Both the position numbers and the translations under genes were made by a program. From Nonomuraea cavernae (lineage in GTDB: Bacteria; Actinomycetota; Actinomycetes; Streptosporangiales; Streptosporangiaceae), in the NCBI RefSeq assembly GCF_014646355.1, contig NZ_BMNH01000027.1, positions 43,911-107,910 of the forward strand: a DNA stretch of 64,000 nucleotides, given 5' to 3'. Shown piece after piece: positions 25,171 through 33,219 of this stretch (its first letter is position 1; each line of letters begins with the position of its first letter). Below the pieces are notes generated by a model. That model did no database searches and had not been told where the DNA came from. It saw nothing but the letters and a program-made list of their open reading frames with translations.

Positions 25171-25899
25171 TCAGACCTGTTCGAAGTGGAACGCTTTGAT
25201 GAAGCAGTCGCGGGGCTGGGCGACGGCGAAGAGGATGCACTCCACGAGCGAGTGCGCGGTGAGGGCGTCCTTGGCCTCGCGTGAGGTGGTCTTCCACTCC
25301 TCGGACAGCGGGTCGGCGTTGTCGAAGTCGGGCGGGTAGAGCGAGATCACCCGGACCCCTTGAGGACGCAGGCGCTTGGAGAGGATCTCGGCGAACCCCG
25401 CCTGGGCGCTCTTGGCCGCGTAGAAGGCGTCGTGCGCGTCCGACCGGTGGTGGCCCGGTGTTCCGCAGGCGGAGACCATCGTCACGACATCTGGCATCTC
25501 CGAGTTGCGCAGGAGAGGGAGGAAGCTCTTCGTGGTCAGGACCGTGCCAGTGGCGCCAGAGGCGATGGTGTCGACAATGTCGGCGTCGGTCGCGGACAGC
25601 AGGTCCGGCCCTGCGAGGTAGCGAGAGCCGTTGTTGATGAGTACGTCGACGCGGTCCGTGTGTTCCGCGACGCTGGAAGCGAAGTCGCGGACCGAGGAGG
25701 GGTCCGTCAGGTCGCAGGCGAAGGCGTGCACCCGCTGATGGCCGCGGTTGCGAATCTCGTCGCGGACTCGTTGAGCGGCGGCGAGTTCGCGCGCCGAGAG
25801 GAAGATCTCGGCGCCGAGGTCCGCGAGGCGGATGGCCAGGGTTCGCCCGAAGTCGCGGCCGGCGGCCGTGATGACGACGCGGTGGTTGTCCCATCTCAT
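25171..25899 (-). CDS. Short-chain dehydrogenase/reductase with altered nucleotide motif
   Basis: A 242-residue SDR. The NNG structural motif (INNGSRYL), catalytic Ser (TMVSACGTPG) and YxxxK (FYAAKSAQ) are present. The usual TGxxxGIG nucleotide loop reads TAAGRDFG, so both the first Gly and the GIG turn are changed. Cofactor binding may be altered or the protein may have a non-redox role. The substrate is unknown. It lies 85 bp downstream of an RmlD-like gene on the same strand. Confidence 0.8.
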   Translation of the reverse strand: MRWDNHRVVITAAGRDFGRTLAIRLADLGAEIFLSARELAAAQRVRDEIRNRGHQRVHAFACDLTDPSSVRDFASSVAEHTDRVDVLINNGSRYLAGPDLLSATDADIVDTIASGATGTVLTTKSFLPLLRNSEMPDVVTMVSACGTPGHHRSDAHDAFYAAKSAQAGFAEILSKRLRPQGVRVISLYPPDFDNADPLSEEWKTTSREAKDALTAHSLVECILFAVAQPRDCFIKAFHFEQV

Positions 25900-25984
25900 G
25901 GTGTCGCTCCTGGTTCGTGGATCGGTTGTGGGGTGCATTGCGGGCTCCGCTCGATCCACCGAGGGACGAGGCGACGGCCGGCCG

Positions 25985-26803
25985 TCACCCGAGAAACTCC
26001 CGCGCACCGCGCAGCCTGGTCCGCAGCCGCCGCTGCGTCATGGCGCACTCCAAGCGCACGTCCAAGGGGCCGGGCAAGCCCGTGTCCGCCCGCCGCCCGG
26101 TCGGCAAGAGCCCGCCATCGAGTCCGTCGCGTTGGGCTATGAGCAGCCCTAGCTCGTAGCGGCTCACGGCATCGGCTCCGGCGACGTGGTGGACACCGCG
26201 ATGCTCGGATACGGCGAGTTCCAGGAGAGCAGCGGCGAGGTCAGCGACGTGGACCGGGCACCGCACATCGTCCGCGAACAGCACTCCGCTCGACCTACGG
26301 GTGGCCAGCGCGTGCACCCGAGCTTCGTGCGAGGACTCCCCGTCGCCGATGATGAGCGACGTCCGGACGATGACCGCGGTGGGCGAGATCGCGATCGCCG
26401 CCGTCTCGGCGGCTGCCTTCGCCGCTCCGTACGGCGTGATCGGATCCGGGACGCAGGTCTCGTCATAGCGAACGCCGGCGCCGGAGAAGACCGCGTCGCT
26501 CGACACCTGGACCAGGCGCGCGTCCACCACCGAGGCCGCGAGGGCCACGTTCGCCGCGCCGACCGCGGTGGTCGTCCAATCGGTCTGACGGTAGGCCGTG
26601 TTGATGATCAGCTCCGGGCGCAGGGAGCTGATCAGCGTGCGGACCTCCTCCTGGCGACGCACATCGAGGGGCGACCAGGTGACGCCCGCGATCTCGCCCG
26701 GACGCGTCAGACAGGTCGCGGCGACCTCGTACCCTGCCGCCAGGCATCGCCGAGCGAGTGTTCTGCCGAGGAAGCCGCTGCCGCCGACGATGAGGGCTTT
26801 CAT
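25985..26803 (-). CDS. RmlD-like NAD(P)-dependent sugar-nucleotide reductase
   Basis: A 272-residue extended-SDR protein of the dTDP-4-dehydrorhamnose reductase (RmlD) superfamily. The N terminus has GGSGFLGRTLARR for NAD(P) binding, followed by VQVSSDAVFSG and the catalytic PYGAAKAAAE. The missing rmlABC neighbours argue against a classical dTDP-rhamnose operon. It could equally be a MAT2B-type or other epimerase/reductase-fold protein. It is probably co-transcribed with the SDR downstream. Confidence 0.75.
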   Translation of the reverse strand: MKALIVGGSGFLGRTLARRCLAAGYEVAATCLTRPGEIAGVTWSPLDVRRQEEVRTLISSLRPELIINTAYRQTDWTTTAVGAANVALAASVVDARLVQVSSDAVFSGAGVRYDETCVPDPITPYGAAKAAAETAAIAISPTAVIVRTSLIIGDGESSHEARVHALATRRSSGVLFADDVRCPVHVADLAAALLELAVSEHRGVHHVAGADAVSRYELGLLIAQRDGLDGGLLPTGRRADTGLPGPLDVRLECAMTQRRLRTRLRGAREFLG

Positions 26804-26894
26804 GGCCGATCACGATAGTCGGCCCATCGCCGTGAGACGGTGACCCCGGTTGCGGTCCGGATGGTTCCTGAGGTCACGGTCTCTTCGGCGGCCT

Positions 26895-27335
26895 TCAGCT
26901 GAGCTGTTGGGCCAGTCCGACGATGATGCCCTCGGGGCCGCGGAGGTAGCAGAGCCGATAGCTGTCCTCGTACTGCGCCAGCTCGCCGACGAGTTCGGCG
27001 CCGTGGGCGCGCAGACGGGCGACGACGTCCTCGACGTCGTCGACGGCGAACATGATGCGACGAATGCCCAGCGTGTTCGCCGGCGCGTCCTTCGGCTCGG
27101 CGCTGATCGCGTTCGGCGTGTGGAACATCGCCAGCTCGATTCGGCTGTGGCCGTCCGGGGTCCGCAGCATCGCGATGTCCTGCCGGACGTCGTCGATGCC
27201 GATGACACGTTCCACCCAACGTCCCTCGATCGGCATCCTGCTCTCCAGTTCCATGCCGAGTTCGACGAAGAACGAGATGACAGCGTCGAGGTCCTCGACA
27301 ACGATGAGGACGTTGTCCATCCGCTGGATCGTCAT
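26895..27335 (-). CDS. VOC-family (glyoxalase/bleomycin-resistance fold) protein
   Basis: A 146-residue protein with paired beta-alpha-beta-beta-beta units of the vicinal oxygen chelate superfamily (MDNVLIVVEDLDAVISFFVE at the start, FAVDDVEDVVARLRAHGAEL in the second half, and a terminal GPEGIIVGLAQ). Such proteins act as lyases, dioxygenases or resistance proteins. The ATG at 27335 gives the usual length. Confidence 0.82.
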   Translation of the reverse strand: MTIQRMDNVLIVVEDLDAVISFFVELGMELESRMPIEGRWVERVIGIDDVRQDIAMLRTPDGHSRIELAMFHTPNAISAEPKDAPANTLGIRRIMFAVDDVEDVVARLRAHGAELVGELAQYEDSYRLCYLRGPEGIIVGLAQQLS

Positions 27336-27465
27336 GCTGGGTCTCCTTGGTGTGGTGCGGCCACGGTGACCGCGTCCGCTCCTGGGACGGAGCCGCCCGG
27401 CCGTTCTCGACATCCCTCGTGACGTGGCGGTGCCCGTCACGCGCCAGCCGTACCGCGGCGGCGGC

Positions 27466-27810
27466 TCAATCACCGACGAAGCAGAACTCGTTGCCTTCCG
27501 GGTCGGCCATGACCTGGAAGGAACCTTGATCGTCCGTGACGGTCTCCCCGATCCGCGTGGCGCCCAGTCGCAGCGCGTGGGTGGTGGCCGGCTCGATCGC
27601 GTCGACTTCGATGTCCAGGTGCAGCCGGTTCTTCACGGCTTTGTCCTCTGCTACCGGCTGGAACGCCAGCCGTACGCCCCCCGGCGGTTCGACATGCGAC
27701 CAGCCACGGGCCCGATCCACCGGGTCTCCGCCGAGGAGGGCGGCCCAGAAGCGCACCAGGCTTCGCGGATCCCGGCAATCCACCACGATCTGGTTCAGGC
27801 GCGCGTACAT
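27466..27810 (-). CDS. VOC-family protein
   Basis: A 114-residue VOC protein of the short actinobacterial type, starting NQIVVDCRDPRSLVRFWAAL and ending FQVMADPEGNEFCFVGD. The last segment carries the usual Glu metal-ligand position. The function is not known; these often sit alone as here. The ATG at 27810 places the family motif at the N terminus. Confidence 0.8.
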   Translation of the reverse strand: MYARLNQIVVDCRDPRSLVRFWAALLGGDPVDRARGWSHVEPPGGVRLAFQPVAEDKAVKNRLHLDIEVDAIEPATTHALRLGATRIGETVTDDQGSFQVMADPEGNEFCFVGD

Positions 27811-28031
27811 GACGGCCAGAGTAGCGATGGCTCGAACGTTGATGGCACGGCGAAGTTCTTTGCGGGGTGCTCCAGGACGGGCGTGGGCGGGAGTCGTTGC
27901 GGCAGGCGGTGATCTTCGCCAGGATGGCGGAACGCTGCGGGCGCGCCGATGACAGGCGTGCCTTGTGTGGCTGGTGAGCCGGGAAGCCTGGTCGGCGCTT
28001 GGACCCGATGTCCCCCGCGAAAGGCTCTCCC

Positions 28032-28283
28032 GTGACCTCCTCGACCATCTACACCTCCCCCGCCGGTGAGCGGCAGATCCGTGACTGGTGCCGGGAGCGG
28101 TTGGACTCCTGGACGACGGCCTGGGGCATCTCGGCCCGCACGAGGATCCCGCCCTGCTGCCCGCGCTCCTCGGCCCGCACGAGGATCCCGCCCTGCTGCC
28201 CGCGCTCCTCGGCCGCCTCGGGACCGCGCGGTTCAGCCGAGGATGAGTCTCTCCTCGGGCAACCGTCGCACACCGTCTGCTGA
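28032..28283 (+). pseudogene. Decayed alpha/beta-hydrolase N-terminal fragment with 39-bp duplication
   Basis: From the GTG at 28032 the frame reads TSSTIYTSPAGERQIRDWCR and then ERLDSW, which resembles the start of a family of actinobacterial alpha/beta-hydrolases. The similarity ends near 28120, where a 39-bp unit is duplicated, and the frame closes at 28283 with no nucleophile elbow or catalytic triad. It is a broken remnant. The upstream stretch 27811-28031 shows no recognisable gene. Confidence 0.42.
28130..28207. repeat. 39-bp tandem duplication
   Basis: Two adjacent identical copies of a 39-bp unit beginning CTCGGCCCGCACGAGGATCC start at 28130 and 28169, and a third copy begins at 28208 but diverges after a few bases. 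Because 39 is a multiple of three, it duplicates 13 residues in any frame. Confidence 0.85.
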
Positions 28284-28385
28284 TGCCGGTGGCGGGCAGC
28301 CGCACCGTATCGGCTCCAGCGCGCGCGGCAGCGCGTCACCCGGGCTCCCGGCGGGCGAGGGCAGCGAGATCGCGGCCACACGGCA

Positions 28386-28586
28386 CCGGCGCCCAAACTC
28401 ACGCTGCGCAGCGGCCAGCAGCACGGTCACCGCTACATCCCGATGATCCTCGACCGGATGAGCAAGGGCGAGATCGACGCCTCTCCCCTGCTCACCCATC
28501 CCATGAGCCTGGCGGACGGCCCGAAGGGCTACGAGCTGTTCAAGAAGAAACAGGACGGCTGCGTTCGCGCCGTCTTCCAACCATGA
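28386..28586 (+). pseudogene. C-terminal fragment of a zinc-dependent alcohol/formaldehyde dehydrogenase
   Basis: One frame ending at the TGA at 28584-28586 reads LTLRSGQQHGHRYIPMILDR, then KGEIDASPLLTHPMSLADGP, then YELFKKKQDGCVRAVFQP. This is the typical end of medium-chain zinc-dependent dehydrogenases: substrate-loop segment, GEIDPS..ITH motif and the KxDGCxKVVxxP tail. The zinc-binding and Rossmann parts are absent upstream, so only the last 65 or so residues survive. The 28587-28725 gap holds nothing I recognise. Confidence 0.65.
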
Positions 28587-28725
28587 TCCACAGGATCTAC
28601 CCGTCCGGTTGACGGCGGAGACGCCGGCGACGGCTCGGCGGGCCCGGGCGCGGTAGCGGTGTTCGCCACCGGTCCGTTCCCGCCGAGCCGCGCCAGGGTG
28701 TGGCCGATCTGTGCGTAGAGGCGCG

Positions 28726-30417
28726 CTACAGGAGCGGGGAGTCGCCGTTTGTCACGGTGACGTTGTGTCTCGCCTCCGTCGCGGAAGACACGACGCTTTC
28801 GTCCGCGCGGACAATGTAGGTGTACTGGCCGGCGTCGGCGGGGGTGTCGGTGAAGCTGAACGACCCGTCACTGGCGGTCGTCACTCCGGGCAGCGTGATG
28901 GCAGCGGTGCCGCCCGGGATATGAACGATGCGATCCACCCAGAGCCAGGAGCCTGGCGGAGCAGGCTGGTCGCCGATCTCGAATGTGCCGCTGAACTGAA
29001 GCTCTTGGCCGGCGATGCCCTCCCCTGGCCCGGACAGGGTGAGCGACGATTGGATGAACTCCACCGGCACGGTCACCGAGGCTCGGCTCCACCGGGCATC
29101 CGGGCCACCGTCCCAAACCACGTCATAACTTATGTCTCCGGCGAACGGTGGAGTATCGGTGACGGTGAACGTACCGTCTGCCGCGGTCGTCACCCCGGGG
29201 AGCGTCTCATCGGCTCGATAGGGGACTCGGCGGATCACCATGAGCGACTGGGCACCCGGAGCGGACTCGTCGGACAACGTGAGCCGGCCCGTCATGCTGA
29301 GCGGCTGAAGCACGGTCGCCGGCGTCGGTGGAGGCGTCAAAGTCAGCGTGGAGGCCGGAAGCGTGGCACCGTGCAGCCGCCACAGGTGGAGCCGCCCGTT
29401 GCTGTTCCGCTCCTTCAGCACACCATAGACATCGGTGCCCGAGAATGTGAGGCTCCCCGGGACCAGCTCACCGACCGGGTCGTCGTTGGTGTAGGTCCTC
29501 GTCCCTGTCGCCGTGTCGTACAGGGTGAGTCGCGGATCGCCCGACCGACCGCCGGCGAGATGAACACCATCCGGGCTCACAGCGACGGCTCGCGTGGCAC
29601 CCATGGCAGGGTCCGCGCCATAGGAGCGGGCCTTGGTCAGACTGGTGGTGTCCCAGACGTCATACTGCTTTCCGCCACCCACCACGGTGATGGCCATGGA
29701 GCCGTCCGGCGTGGCAGCGAGGTCGCCCAGGCTGGGCAGGCCAGCGATCACACCGCGCAGAGTCGCAGGGGTGGCGCTCACGTCGTACACCATCAGGTCG
29801 GCGGGCATGATGTCCGGATCACCGGCCAGCAACGTGTCTCCCGCCGCGGCCACCAGCGGGGCGCTGGATGTGTTGTTCCCGACGGCGATCGGCTGTGGTG
29901 CCGTCGCCGTCAGGTCGAGGCCGAGAATGCCGCCGCCCCAGGTGAAGCGGCAGCCGTACCCGACCCACAGCCGGTCGCCCGACAGTGCCAGGTTCGACGG
30001 GCACGGAAATCCGGCCAGGTCGATCCGCCGGATGATGCTGAGATCAGCGGTATCGATTTCGGCTACCTGCATCGAGCCGCTCAGAGCCGAGTAGAGGCGG
30101 GTGCCGTCCGGCGTCATGGCAAGTCCCACCACACCGGACAGGCCGGTGATGGCACCAGTGAGTTCGCCGCCGGCGTTCGCGACGATGATGCGGTCGTTCG
30201 CGGCGACGAACACCTTTCCGGCACCCGCGGCCACGTCACCGCCGACAGTGGCACCGTTGAGATACGTCGTGGAGTCGGCGGCGGACGCCTGAGGCGCCTG
30301 GGCGACGACAAGAGTGGCCGCGACGGTCAGGGCACCGCCGAAGGCCAGCAACCTCCGGGTGAGCCGGGTGACGAGTGGCCGGACGGCAATAACGCGTTCT
30401 GGTGATAATGGGCGCAC
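28726..30417 (-). CDS. Secreted beta-propeller protein with two Ig-like repeats
   Basis: A 563-residue exported protein. The signal peptide is a twin-Arg-containing n-region with a hydrophobic LLAFGGALTVAATLVVAQAP core ending near ASAAD. The next 300 residues have repeated LAMTPDGTRLY- and VAVSPDGVHLAG-like blades of a YncE/WD-type propeller. The C-terminal 200 residues hold two similar Ig-like modules, each with a LPGVTTA(A/S)DG core followed by F(T/S)(V/F)TDTP. It probably binds something in the wall or outside the cell. The GTG at 30417 has GGAG five bases upstream. Confidence 0.78.
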   Translation of the reverse strand: MRPLSPERVIAVRPLVTRLTRRLLAFGGALTVAATLVVAQAPQASAADSTTYLNGATVGGDVAAGAGKVFVAANDRIIVANAGGELTGAITGLSGVVGLAMTPDGTRLYSALSGSMQVAEIDTADLSIIRRIDLAGFPCPSNLALSGDRLWVGYGCRFTWGGGILGLDLTATAPQPIAVGNNTSSAPLVAAAGDTLLAGDPDIMPADLMVYDVSATPATLRGVIAGLPSLGDLAATPDGSMAITVVGGGKQYDVWDTTSLTKARSYGADPAMGATRAVAVSPDGVHLAGGRSGDPRLTLYDTATGTRTYTNDDPVGELVPGSLTFSGTDVYGVLKERNSNGRLHLWRLHGATLPASTLTLTPPPTPATVLQPLSMTGRLTLSDESAPGAQSLMVIRRVPYRADETLPGVTTAADGTFTVTDTPPFAGDISYDVVWDGGPDARWSRASVTVPVEFIQSSLTLSGPGEGIAGQELQFSGTFEIGDQPAPPGSWLWVDRIVHIPGGTAAITLPGVTTASDGSFSFTDTPADAGQYTYIVRADESVVSSATEARHNVTVTNGDSPLL

Positions 30418-30782
30418 ATGCACTCCGCTCGGTCGGGGAGAAAAGTCTGACAACGCCGCATTGATCAATCCACAGGAGAACCAGCCCAGTCAAGATCCAC
30501 GATCAGAGCGGCTGGTGTCCGTGGTCCAGCAAAAACGGTGCGCTAGGCCTTTTCGGCCGCGGGAAGTGAACTATCCGGGCGCAAACGACGGCGTGCGTCG
30601 CGCACGGTCGTCCACCGTCGGCTCATGGACGCAGGCACCTTGATCGACACCTTGTTGCCCCGTCTGGTATGGCGGCTGTCGACGCTCACCTCGGTGAGGG
30701 ACTGAGATCGTTCGCCGCGAGGTTCTCCAGGTGGCCGGGAGAGGACCGGTGCCCGGAATCGGCAGGCAGCGCCCGGGCCGGG

Positions 30783-30809
30783 GCGCGCCATCGATGTCCG
30801 ATGGCGCGC
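30783..30809. terminator. Perfect 11-bp inverted repeat, likely terminator
   Basis: GCGCGCCATCG (30783-30793) pairs exactly with CGATGGCGCGC (30799-30809) across a 5-base loop, and TTT follows on the + strand. It lies just beyond the 3' end of the cellulase gene. The surrounding gap (30418-30879) has no convincing gene; a weak leftward ORF at 30543-30740 has no family resemblance. Confidence 0.6.
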
Positions 30810-30879
30810 TTTCCGGTTCGGCGCCGCTGCCGTTCACCGCGGGCCGGATGGGATGGCCACGTCAGCGGGAAGGGCCGGG

Positions 30880-32268
30880 TCAGGTGCCGTCGATCAGGCG
30901 GATGGCGAGGTCCGGGCTGAACTGGCCGGCGGGTGTGCCCGGAGCGATGCCGCAGGGGCCGTCGGAGTCGCCGGGGATCTTCACCCACAGCAGCATCTCG
31001 GTGCCGTTGTCACCGCCGAGCTGGGGGGCGACGCCGATCTTGCGGCCGGCGGGGTTGCACCACTCGCCGTTGGAGCCGTTGCCGTTGCGGCTGACGTCGA
31101 TCACCCACTTCGCGCCGCCGCCGAGAGAGGCGTTGACCGAGGCGGCGTAGGTGGCGGACTGACCGGTCGGGTAGTAGTTGGAGACGTTCACCGCGAAACC
31201 GCGCACGTTGCCGACGCCGGCGTCCCGCAGCCGCGCCGCCATCGTCCCGGCCGGAACCCAGCCGGCGTTACCGGCGTCGAGGTAGGCCCAGGTGTTGGGC
31301 GCCTGGGTGCGGAGCTGCTCGGTCGCGTAGGTCAGCATGCGGTTGCGGGCCTGGATGGCTGCGGCGTCCATGCAGGCGAAGTCGCCCAGGGAGTCGGGCT
31401 CGATGATGACGGCCGCGGGGCGGTCGCCGATGCCGGCCGCGACCGCGGAGATCCACGTCCGGTACTCCGCCTCGCTGCCGGCTCCACCGCCGGAGTGCCC
31501 GCCGCAGGCGTCCCGGCCGGGGATGTTGTACGCCACCAGGACCGGCAGCTTGTCGGCGGCGTCGGCGGCGGCCACGTACTGGGAGACGGCGGCGCGGACG
31601 TCGCCGCTCCAGTTGCCGATCCAGCGGGCCATCGGCTTGGACGCGATGGACGACTGGATGCGCGCCGCGCGGGAGTCACCGGCGTTGTTCCGCACCCAGG
31701 TGGCGGGGTTGGAGTTGGGGTCGACGTAGAAGCCGTTGGTCATGTCGACCGGCCCGGACGCCGACCGCTCGGTCAGGGAGACGTTGTCCAGGTACATGCT
31801 GAAACCGGCGTTCCTGCCGAGTTGGAACGACACCTGCCCGGCCGGCGTGCCGAGGCCGGAGGTGAAGGGGAAGCTGAATCGCTTGCTCGTGGTGGACAGC
31901 GAGACCGCCGCGTTCAGGGTGTTGGTGTACGGAGAGTTCGCGAGCTGCACCGTGGTGACCGCGGTGACCGGACCGGAGGCCGAGGCGTCGAACGAGAGCG
32001 TGTAGGACTTGCCCGCGACCAGGGGGATGTCGTTCTGGGCCACCATGGCGTCCCACGGGTTGGCCGTGCCGCCCGTCACGTTGACGCGCAGCCGTCCGGC
32101 ATCGACGGCCACGGAGGTGTTCGCGGAGTTCCACCAGGGGGCGGTGCCGTTCGCGAAGGTGCCGTTCACCACCAGCTCCGGCGCCGCGACGGCGGGGGCC
32201 GCGCTCACCATCGACAACAGTGTCAGCACCGAGGCGGTGATGGCCGTCACCCGAGTTGACGATCGCAC
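30880..32268 (-). CDS. Secreted cellulase: CBM4/9-like module plus GH6 catalytic domain
   Basis: A 462-residue exported enzyme. A signal peptide (about 1-29, ending AAPAVAA) is followed by a CBM4/9-like beta-sandwich (about 30-165, ELVVNGTFANGTAPWW to YLDNVSL) and a GH6 domain (about 175-460). GH6 landmarks are AYNIPGRDACGGHSGGG and VIIEPDSLGDFAC, the latter containing the catalytic acid Asp. The enzyme cuts beta-1,4-glucan with inversion outside the cell; endo versus exo action is not clear. The GTG at 32268 follows AAGGGA by eight bases. No CebR-type palindrome is seen upstream. Confidence 0.92.
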   Translation of the reverse strand: MRSSTRVTAITASVLTLLSMVSAAPAVAAPELVVNGTFANGTAPWWNSANTSVAVDAGRLRVNVTGGTANPWDAMVAQNDIPLVAGKSYTLSFDASASGPVTAVTTVQLANSPYTNTLNAAVSLSTTSKRFSFPFTSGLGTPAGQVSFQLGRNAGFSMYLDNVSLTERSASGPVDMTNGFYVDPNSNPATWVRNNAGDSRAARIQSSIASKPMARWIGNWSGDVRAAVSQYVAAADAADKLPVLVAYNIPGRDACGGHSGGGAGSEAEYRTWISAVAAGIGDRPAAVIIEPDSLGDFACMDAAAIQARNRMLTYATEQLRTQAPNTWAYLDAGNAGWVPAGTMAARLRDAGVGNVRGFAVNVSNYYPTGQSATYAASVNASLGGGAKWVIDVSRNGNGSNGEWCNPAGRKIGVAPQLGGDNGTEMLLWVKIPGDSDGPCGIAPGTPAGQFSPDLAIRLIDGT

Positions 32269-32394
32269 GTGACGCGTCCCTTCTGGTCTTCCTGAACCTG
32301 TTGGTGACCAAATATCACAAACTTTGCCAGATTTCGTGACAACTCTAAGAAAATCGCCGCGCTCCCGCCCGTCTGAGCGGGAGCGCCGGGAGGT

Positions 32395-33219
32395 TCACCA
32401 GTTGCCGACGACCTCGACCTCCTCGCTCTCGAGGGCTCGGTGCCACACCGGGTCACGCAGCAGCCGCGCCTCCCAGATCCGCACGATGCCGTCCGGCCCC
32501 GTGACCGCGTCCTCGCGGGACGGGTGCAGGAACAACTCGCTGGTGCCCTCGGGCAGGGCCGCGAGCCGGCGGAGATAGTCGTCCCGCAGCCGCTCGTAGC
32601 CACCGAGCTCGTGCGCGCCGCGCCGGTTGGTGGCGATCGTCCGTGGGATGGACACGCCGAGGGCGTCGGCCAGGGCGACGGCGCCCTCGTGCGCCGCCGC
32701 GAGGTGCGGCGGGAGCGGCCCGCCGAAGTACGGCTCCGGGTCACGGGGCAGCCGGAAGGCGAGGCCGTGCCGCGCGCACCACTCAAGCGCCTCGGCGAGC
32801 CACGACCGGCCGTGCAGTCCGTAGAGGGTGCCCGCGTGGGAGTCGGCCGCTTCGGGCGTGAAGCCCCGCTCGCTCATCCAGCGCAGCTGCGCGTCCGCCT
32901 CCCGGATGACGTCCTCGGCCTCGCCGCGCGCTCCGAGAACGAACGGGTCGTCACTGAGTGTTCCGTCCGGATCGACGAGGCTCGCCGCACCGTCGAGGGG
33001 CCGCCAGCGCGGGAGCCCGCGCTCGCTCGTGAGCGTCACGTGCAGCCGGGGCACGACGCCCAGCGCCCGGACCTGGTTCGCGGCTCGCTCCGCGTCCGGC
33101 GAGAGGCAGATGAGCGTCGTCGCGCTGACCTGTCCTTCGGCCAGCAGGGCGACGATGACCTCCGTCGTCCCGGGTTCGCGGGCGAGATCGTCGGCTGTGA
33201 TCACGACGCGCCGGGTCAT
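32395..33219 (-). CDS. YdjC/ChbG-type carbohydrate deacetylase
   Basis: A 274-residue protein of the ChbG/HpnK (YdjC) deacetylase family. The N terminus ITADDLAREPGTTEVIVAL carries the metal-binding DD pair, HVTLTSERGLPRW the first His, and DSHAGTLYGLHG a second metal site. Relatives remove N-acetyl groups from chitooligosaccharides. It overlaps the transporter gene by four bases (ATGA), so the imported sugar is probably its substrate or precursor. Confidence 0.85.
   Translation of the reverse strand: MTRRVVITADDLAREPGTTEVIVALLAEGQVSATTLICLSPDAERAANQVRALGVVPRLHVTLTSERGLPRWRPLDGAASLVDPDGTLSDDPFVLGARGEAEDVIREADAQLRWMSERGFTPEAADSHAGTLYGLHGRSWLAEALEWCARHGLAFRLPRDPEPYFGGPLPPHLAAAHEGAVALADALGVSIPRTIATNRRGAHELGGYERLRDDYLRRLAALPEGTSELFLHPSREDAVTGPDGIVRIWEARLLRDPVWHRALESEEVEVVGNW

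Noticed and set aside
28711..30405. A 564-codon plus-strand frame opposite the propeller gene
   Set aside because: The minus-strand protein has a signal peptide, propeller blades and Ig repeats; the plus frame has none of these and is His/Arg/Gly-rich.
30543..30740. Small leftward ORF in the gap after the propeller gene
   Set aside because: No family resemblance, no clear ribosome site and low codon bias; not enough to call a gene.
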